NCBI GenBank assembly: GCA_033807695.1
Contig: CM066305.1
Coordinates: 930,001-994,000 of the forward strand
Length of the DNA stretch: 64,000 nucleotides
Direction of reading: 5' to 3'
From: Daedaleopsis sinensis
Lineage: Eukaryota; Basidiomycota; Agaricomycetes; Polyporales; Polyporaceae
The notes beneath the pieces are model-generated. The model searched no databases, was not told the origin of the DNA, and saw only the letters and a list, made by a program, of their open reading frames with translations. Shown one piece after another: positions 57,783-64,000 of the stretch. Every line of letters begins with the position of its first letter. Positions within the stretch are counted from its first letter, which is position 1. A program made the position numbers and the translations under genes.

Positions 57783-58864
57783 ATGGCCCCTAGCGCGGTC
57801 TACATTGCCTCAGCCCCAAGCCAGGAGAAGGCTCAGCTTGTTGCCGCCGTCCCCGCGAAGGGCCCCGCACTCGCCATCGGATCCCCCGCGACGGCACAGG
57901 ATGGGAAATATCAGTCGATGATCACGTCTCTGGAGGCATCTCAGGATGTGGAGAGGCATATGGTCGACAGGTTGCTCGACGGAGGTGCGCACCATTATTG
58001 TTTTCCGAGACGCGGACTCGGCCTCAACCACTCTCAGCCACCACGCTTCCGTCCTCTACCTTCTCCTCCGTCCATGTCACCATCGCCCCGCCGGAGTATG
58101 AAAACCTCGCTCCGAGAATCCCTGAGCTGCTCAAGCAGCTGCTCGGTGGATTAGAGCCCCTGGGGACGCTACACCTCTTCAATCTCGCTTCCGCACTCCC
58201 TACCCTTCCGTCTGAGTTGACCCTCGCCGGATTTACGGTCCTTAGTGCCACAAAGGAGGGCTCTCTCATCGCACAAAAGCCAGCACACTCCACCGGCACC
58301 GCTGTTTCTCTGAAGAGCGCCTCTGCCCCCTCTGCGGCCCTCTCGCTCCGGAGGAAGGCAGACCCGGAGCGTAAGGCGTCCAAGAAGGCGCTTTGGACAC
58401 TCAACGCACCTTCCACCCCTTCCATCGACGCGGAGAGTCTGTTGACTGCCGCGGACCGCGAGCGGCCAGCAGCGTGTGAGCCTGCCGTGCGCGGGGCCCC
58501 ACGGCGGAAGAAGGCGTGCAAGAACTGCACGTGCGGTCTTGCGGAGCTCGAGGCGGAGGAGCTTGCGCGGAGCAACGTCGTGCTGCTCGACGGGGCACCA
58601 GACGGACAAACTGTCGAGGTATCTCAAAGCGAAAAGGAGCGACTCCTCGCTGCTGCCGCCGCCGCCCCGAAGGCGACAAGTAGCTGCGGAAACTGCTATC
58701 TCGGAGATGCGTTCAGGTGTTCGAGCTGTCCGTATAGAGGTATGTCGATGCATAAGTATGATCATCTTGACTGTGTTTGACGTTGAGACTTGCCCACCCA
58801 AGGTCTACCTGCATTCAAGCCTGGAGAGAAGGTTGAGATCGACCTAGGAATGGATGATATTTAG
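57783..58864 (+). CDS. DRE2: Fe-S cluster assembly protein Dre2 (anamorsin/CIAPIN1)
   Basis: Dre2 passes electrons from Tah18 to the cytosolic iron-sulfur assembly machinery. The product has 321 aa from exons 57783-57984, 58038-58739 and 58803-58864. The first splice (LLDG to ATTLPSS) was chosen because readthrough breaks the family pattern. The N-terminal part is the methyltransferase-like domain (PLGTLHLFNLASALPTL). A linker follows. The first Fe-S motif is CEP...CKNCTCG (Cys near 213-233) and the second is CGNCYLGDAFRCSSCPYRG near residues 284-302, matching the C-x2-C...C-x2-C arrangement. It ends FKPGEKVEIDLGMDDI. Intact and of normal size. DPH1 in the same window is itself an Fe-S enzyme. 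Confidence 0.93.
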
Positions 58865-59236
58865 AGGCCTTCTCGTTTCTGGAGAGTAAGGTGCGGTGTA
58901 TTAGATGTATAAAGCCGTTGTAGCATGCACTGTCAAGACAGCACATCTTGAATAATGCGCACAACGCAGTACCTTATGGCCGCACTGGACGAAATCCCTC
59001 GTAACGCGTGGACATTGACTGTAGGATGAGTATGCTAAGCTTTCAAATTCGGCTCGGTAACCGGCGTACGGTACGCAAGTATGAGCGCCCAAAAGCCCTC
59101 TCTTAGCTCAACGGACGCCATTAATTGGTTGCGATGCGGTCGTCCCCGCCTCTCCAACTCAAGGCCTCATCCGCCCCTTGCTCTCCAACCACATTCTAGT
59201 GCGCAAGGTGGACACGACGGCGACGAGGACCCAATC
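58865..59236. other. Intergenic region upstream of Myb paralogue E
   Basis: The 372 bases hold no supported gene. An in-frame extension upstream to 59081 exists but lacks similarity to other family starts, so the ATG at 59237, which gives a Q/P/H-rich N-terminus, is used. Confidence 0.5.
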
Positions 59237-60769
59237 ATGAACCAGCAGGGCCCTCCTCACCATGCTCAGCCCATGTTCTTCCACCCCCCTCCTCAGGCGC
59301 AGAACGCACCCGCTGCTCAGCCGACTGGCGCCCCGGTCCCAAACCAAATGTTCGCCGCGCAGATGTTCTCGCAGCCAGGAGCCGCCGTGCCCTTTCACCA
59401 AATGCACGGCCAGTGGCCGCAGCTGATGGCTGGATCCGGAATGCCCGCGATGCAGTTTCCGGGCAATATGGTCGCGTCCCATGGCCAGTCGCATCCGGGG
59501 ACGCCGCAACACCAGCCATATGTCCATCCGAGCGACCCAGCGGCCTTCTTTCAATTCATCCAGGCCCCGCCGCAAGCGGAATATGCGTCCTTCGAGGTCC
59601 CGTTTACAATTGAGGACGAGCATATCCTTGTCAATGCTCTCAGGGAAGGCCGTGCGCAGGGACTGACGCCGCGCGGGGCGTTGGAGAGGCTGCACACCGT
59701 GAGTTGCAAGGTTTTCAATTTGACTGTGGTTTGCGCGTCGTGGTCATTCGAAATTGGCAGCTGACTGAGCGTTACCCTGCGGCAGGTCAATATGCATACA
59801 GCCTCCGGTGCGTCCTATCTGGCATGACGTGATGTGTCACTGTACGTGCTCATGCTACTCAGATTGGAAAAATCACTTTATAGAACACCTGGAGAGGTTC
59901 TATACGGCAGCCTATCACGTTAGCAACATCCAGACAGTGTACCTCCCTATGCAGGCACAGTCTGACGTTACTGCTTCACGGTGAGCACATCCCACTACGA
60001 AGTACACGAGGATCGCCGATCCATCCTTTCCAGCAACTCCTCCATATCCGCATCCTCATATCGTCCGGGGTATGGTACCGCCATCAAGAAGCCCAGACGT
60101 CCCACACCGTCCGAACGAAGTTCCGATTCCGAGTCATCTGCTAAAAACCAAGAAGCCAACCTCGACAGCTCGGCGGACGAGGACAGCGACGACGGCAACG
60201 AAGACGAGGATGAGGACCACTCGGACGACGGCGGCAATACTTCGCCAGAGAAAAGAACTGGACCCAAACCCAAGAGCAGTATTCGAAGAACCAAAGTCAC
60301 CGAAGCAGATCTACGCGCGATGGGGAAGTTTATGGCGGAACACGGGCCTTGCACCGACAAAGTCCTGTGTAGCTCCCTCTTTTGGAAACCCTTCTTGATG
60401 GCGGAAAAGGTATGCATCGTCACGATGTCATCGCACCGGAGCTCATGGAGACAATCCCGCAGAACGCCAAGCGTCGTACCACCGGCGGCTGGATGAGGGC
60501 AGTTCGTAGGAAAAAGGACAGTGAGTTTGGAACGGTTACTTCGTTTCTTGTGAATGGTATCCGACCTTGCTCTTCCGTTAGTATTGAAAGATATCGCGAG
60601 GGGATACGCGAAGAAGCGCAAGAATGCACAACAAACACCAGCACCACCCTCAGAGGAGGTCGAGTCAGAACATGACGCACAATACTCAGACTCGGTGCCT
60701 TCAGGCAAGCGTCGCGTCTCGCGTGCAAGCCACAACCGCGGACATACCAAACGCGTGAAATCGTCCTGA
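59237..60769 (+). CDS. Myb-like (Rap1-type) protein, dispersed paralogue E
   Basis: The product has 407 aa from six exons: 59237-59698, 59786-59807, 59863-59980, 60034-60409, 60463-60520 and 60582-60769. The sum is exactly 1,224 bases and the phases are 0,1,2,0,1, the same as A, C and D, including the 22-base second exon. The N-terminus is P/Q/H/M-rich. The first Myb-like domain is at about 120-175 (TIEDEHILVNALREGRAQGL; DWKNHFIEHLERFY). A strongly acidic linker (DSSADEDSDDGNEDEDEDHS) follows. The last Myb-like domain begins near residue 289 (VTEADLRAMGKFMAEHG; GWMRAVRRKKDILKDIARGY). The C-terminus is basic (GKRRVSRASHNRGHTKRVKSS read as NLS-like). It lies 49 kb from the tandem array and is the shortest copy. 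Confidence 0.8.
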
Positions 60770-60999
60770 CGAGGATTTCCGGAGTTGTATGGAGAAATGG
60801 AGAAGCACTCGAGCACTTCTTGATGGGATAGACGTGACGATGATACGAACTTGCACATATAATTGGAGATTAGAACGAGTAATGCTCAGTAATTTTGCCG
60901 GGAAGCATCTGTCATGTTCACGCGAGGTCACGGTGCAGGTGTAGGCGGGCGCGCTTGAGCGCCTACACGTTTTTCTACTTACCTTCACCGAACCCCACC

Positions 61000-62549
61000 A
61001 TGGACGCCGCCCTAACGCAGGGTGTGCTGGATGTGCCCCATGCCGAAAGCTCATCAGCAGCGATACAAAGACAGTCGCCGATATGCGTCATCTGCCAGGC
61101 AGAGTCTGCCATCTACACATGTCCCCGATGCAACCTCCGCACTTGCTCCCTGCCATGCTCAACGAAACACAAGACACTGGGCAACGGCTGTTCTGGTATC
61201 CGCAACAAGGCAGCATACGTCCCGATGAACCAATACGGCTACGTGACCCTCATGAACGATTATTCTTTCCTCGAGGAGGTCGGGCGAAAAGTCGGAGAAT
61301 GGGGGAGAGATATCGTCCAGGGCGGATACACTCCGACGAACGATGGTGCCGGCCGCGGGAGAGGCAGAGGACGGGGAGATCTGAGGGGGCGCGGACGGGG
61401 GCGCGGGAGAGGAGGTGCAGGTGCACAAGGGAGGATGACGTCGAAGCGCGACGTGCTCAAGATGCAGCTCGACTTCCGGGACATCGAGCTCGAGTTCCTG
61501 CCGAACGGGATGGAGCGGCGGACGCTGAACCAGTCGACGTGGGACTTCAAGTACGCCTTCCGTCTCTGTCTCTCCCGTCTCTGCGCGCAGCGGCCGAAAT
61601 ACCTCTCTCCGTTTTGTCTGCTAGGAACAGGACCGCGCTCCTGACGGTCGAGTTCAAGTTCCACCCGCCGCGGGACCTGCTCGTCCCGACGCAGACCCCC
61701 GATCCGCCGTTTGCGCTCCTCACACACCGCACCACGCTGGAGACACCTCTTCTTGCGGCGGTACAGACACATGTGGCCGAACGCAGCAAAAGCAAGAAGG
61801 ACAAGGACAAGTCCGTGCCCGCATGGGTGCACGCGCTCGTCCTCCCGGACGCAGACGTCCCGGACTCCTTCACGCCCCCGCTGTTCGTCATGGGCACGCC
61901 CCTCGACCCCCTCGCCGCGCTGAACAGCAGCCCGCACGTGCCGCAGCCCGGCCGCCTGCTCCGCACGGGGTACTACAGGCTCGACGCGCGCCAGCCGCTC
62001 GGCGCGGCGCTCAAGCACAAGCAGTTCGTGGAGTTCCCGACGATTGAGATCTGGGACGAGGACACGTTCACGGGGACGGTCGTCGACGACCGCGGCGCGG
62101 TCGTGCACGATGCGAGCGACGAGCACCGGCCGAAGCGGCGGCGGCTGAACGCGAGGCAGGCGAAGAAGGCGATCAGTGGGCTCCTGGGTGGGTACGGAAG
62201 CGACGAGGACGGCGAGGGCGGGGAGGAGGAGCGCAGCGTGATGAATCTTCTAGGGAGCTACGCGGAGAGCGATGAAGAGGCGGATGGTCCCATAGCAGGA
62301 GGGACCGAAACGGGAGGGGATGTTTTCGATGAAGATGCGTGGGGCGACGAGGACGCGGAGGGGGAAACGGACGACGATTGCGACGATCGGCCGGAGGAGC
62401 TTGCTGCGATGCTGCAGAAACTGCGCGAGGCCGGGGCTTTGAGGGATCCAGGCGGGGATGGTGTTTTGACTGGATATGGCGGCGCGGATGATGAGCAGGT
62501 TGATTGGGGCGAGTCTGGCGATGAAGACGTTCAAGTTCCTGCTGGTTAA
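61000..62549 (+). CDS. BCD1: Box C/D snoRNP assembly factor Bcd1 (zf-HIT)
   Basis: The product has 491 aa from exons 61000-61550 and 61625-62549. The joint rebuilds WDFKNRTALLTVEFKF. The zf-HIT domain at about 27-65 has CVICQAESAIYTCPRCNLRT, then CSLPCSTKHKTLGNGCSG, the usual C2HC/C4-type set. Residues of the Bcd1 body follow (YGYVTLMNDYSFLEEVGRKV; LDFRDIELEFLPNGMERRTL; EFKFHPPRDLLVPTQ; FVEFPTIEIWDEDTFTG). An unusual RG-rich stretch of about 40 residues (around 61345-61425) separates the zinc finger region from the core. The C-terminus is highly acidic. Yeast Bcd1 is essential for early box C/D snoRNP assembly and is much shorter in its tail. It is intact. Confidence 0.9.
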
Positions 62550-62932
62550 GTAGTCATACAGCTACTGTCCTCAGTCCGATCGAACATGCGTAATTTGCAA
62601 TCACACTTGATCACACGAGCAGCGCAGTCAGGTCAACAGCATACACATTCGAACGATCCACGAGCAGGACACTCCTCCAAACTACAGACAGCGTGCTAGA
62701 AGGGGGCGAGGAAACGTAGGACGATGTTGTAACGGCAGCGGACGCGTGCTACACGTGCACAACGATCGATAGAGCAGGACGGGAAGGGGGGAATACAGAA
62801 TCGTACAAAGACGCATACATGGTGGGGAAGGATAGTGGACGCATGGGCTACTCCGGCTATCGTACAAGGATCTCCAAGGACTGTTCATGAGGGGCGGGAA
62901 CGAAGAGCAGGCAACGAGCAAAGTCACAACGT
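62550..62932. other. Convergent intergenic region, BCD1 / SSD1
   Basis: The 383 bases hold the two 3' ends. Nothing else is apparent. Confidence 0.5.
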
Positions 62933-64000
62933 TCAAGCGGTCAACCTCTTCTCCTGAGCGTAGGGGTTGACGCTGTAGACCTTAATGACGGGGGGACTCT
63001 TGGTCAAGTCGGCGGTGACGATGACAGGAACAGTCATGAGCTCGCGAATCTCCTGGATCTTGTGGCCAGAAGGAAGCGTCTTCAGTCCCTCGAACACCGG
63101 GGGCAACTTCTGCTTGGACAAGAGACGCTGAGCCGAGTTCGCAATGTCCTGGAGCTCATCCTTGCCAGCGCGGCCGAGAACGATCTCGTCTTCCTCGTTG
63201 TCGTCGTCCTCGTCGAACAGAGCCTTCTCATCGTGCACGGAACGAGAGACAACCTCCATCTTGAGCGCGTGTTGCTCAGCGTTCTGCTTCACCTTCTTCA
63301 GGTGCTCATCGTCACTGTTCTCAGCCAGCCAGGTAATGACATCGCGGGTCGACCAGTAGATCTGGAGCGAGTGGTTGTGCTCATCGTATACGTGGTTCTG
63401 CATCAGAGTCAGTTCAAAAGCCACATGCAGGTCTGAGCGAACTTACGTCGATGGGCATCTGGTCGACATGGACACGCTTCTCAATGCCGAACTCAGGGAT
63501 GAGCACGTCGAAAGCGGCGTCCAAGACACCAATGACCTTCGCCTGGCGGATGACGGGACCATAGCGTTGAGTGAGGTCGGAGATCAGTACACAGAGGTAC
63601 AAGTGGGTAGATTGCTCTTGAGCGAGCTTGGCCGAGTCGCGTTTGCTATGAGGCACACGAACTGTCAATTAGAGCGACGATAGTTGACAGCGAAAAACTA
63701 ACATGTTGCACTGCTGCGCGATCTTCGCAACAGCATCACGGTCCATGTTGAACTTGGGCTCCCCTGCGTCAGTGGTCAAAGAGTGAGCTCCAGTTGTGGT
63801 ATGGTCGAATAAGCACCCAACGTACCGCTGTTCTGGAGTATAGCATCGAGTTGGCGATGAACCAAGATATCCGCATAGCGACGAATCGGAGATGTGAAGT
63901 GGGAGTAGAGTGGGACGTTGAGAGCATAGTGGCTGTACTTCGCGATGTCGAGCATTCCAGCGCAGAAATATTTAGCACGGGGTGAAGCCTTCTGGAGGAA
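62933..64000 (-). CDS. SSD1: RNA-binding protein Ssd1, C-terminal part (runs off the window)
   Basis: Only the last third or so is present. From the right edge inward: [24 protein letters not shown] end of the RNB-like domain with [20 protein letters not shown], then [20 protein letters not shown], the C-terminal S1-like region with [34 protein letters not shown] and a final [20 protein letters not shown]. This matches Ssd1, which keeps the RNase II fold but lacks nuclease activity in yeast and controls translation of cell-wall mRNAs. The family pattern [15 protein letters not shown] separates it from the exosome nuclease Dis3. An acidic insert ([11 protein letters not shown]) is present. The stop is at 62933; the start lies beyond 64000. 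Three introns are seen. Confidence 0.9.

Noticed and set aside
62933..64000. Exosome nuclease Dis3 or Dis3L2 for the right-edge gene
   Set aside because: The [15 protein letters not shown] block and the C-terminal [12 protein letters not shown] pattern match Ssd1 instead.

Overview
The window is nuclear DNA of a filamentous basidiomycete, most likely an agaricomycete and possibly a polypore. Genes are dense, on both strands, and broken by many short introns of roughly 50-70 bases with GT...AG ends. The recognisable proteins are fungal in type: Ssd1, STRIPAK Far11, Avo2-like and Flx1-like. There are no bacterial operons, CRISPR arrays, rRNA genes or convincing tRNA genes. Exon models were built by hand from splice signals, reading frame and family similarity. 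For seven genes plus the five Myb paralogues the summed exon length is an exact multiple of three, or nearly all joints were read individually; for the other long genes the outer limits are firm but not every internal splice site was checked.

Region 1 (1.5-10.1 kb) is a head-to-tail array of four related genes, A to D. A fifth copy, E, lies alone at 59.2-60.8 kb. Each has a Q/P/M-rich N-terminus, Rap1-type Myb-like domains and a basic C-terminus. Exon lengths, intron phases and even a 22-base micro-exon are shared, so the copies arose by DNA duplication. Gene B differs: it carries a more canonical Myb domain in the middle, while its first domain is eroded. I infer a three-domain ancestor. This is the most interesting content of the window. 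Its function is not known from the sequence; DNA binding is the natural hypothesis.

Region 2 (10.6-22 kb): ubiquitin-activating enzyme E1 (minus) diverges from diphthine-ammonia ligase DPH6 (plus). Then come an alpha-glucoside/sucrose-type MFS transporter and a Flx1-like mitochondrial carrier (both minus). Region 3 (22.4-29.5 kb): a prolyl oligopeptidase with one abnormal 966-base intron, and a salicylate-hydroxylase-like FAD monooxygenase. Region 4 (30.6-33.8 kb): an Avo2-like ankyrin protein diverging from a STEEP1/CXorf56-family protein. A 3.25-kb stretch without a convincing intact gene follows (33.8-37.0 kb). Region 5 (37-44.6 kb): a large fungal cyclin diverging from the STRIPAK subunit Far11.

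Region 6 (44.8-52.6 kb): DPH1 diverging from an RNPS1-like SR protein, then the NPC1/Ncr1 sterol transporter. Region 7 (52.5-58.9 kb): a small protein tentatively placed with the Spd1/Dif1 ribonucleotide-reductase regulators, a three-finger C2H2 factor, a mitochondrial Cyc2-like flavin reductase, and the Fe-S assembly factor Dre2. Region 8 (59.2-64 kb): Myb paralogue E, the box C/D snoRNP factor Bcd1, and the C-terminal part of the RNA-binding protein Ssd1, which runs off the right edge.

Most of the intact genes are housekeeping. Functional links include two diphthamide enzymes (DPH1, DPH6) together with Dre2, which supports cytosolic Fe-S proteins such as DPH1. Many neighbours are divergent pairs sharing intergenic regions of about 190-740 bases.
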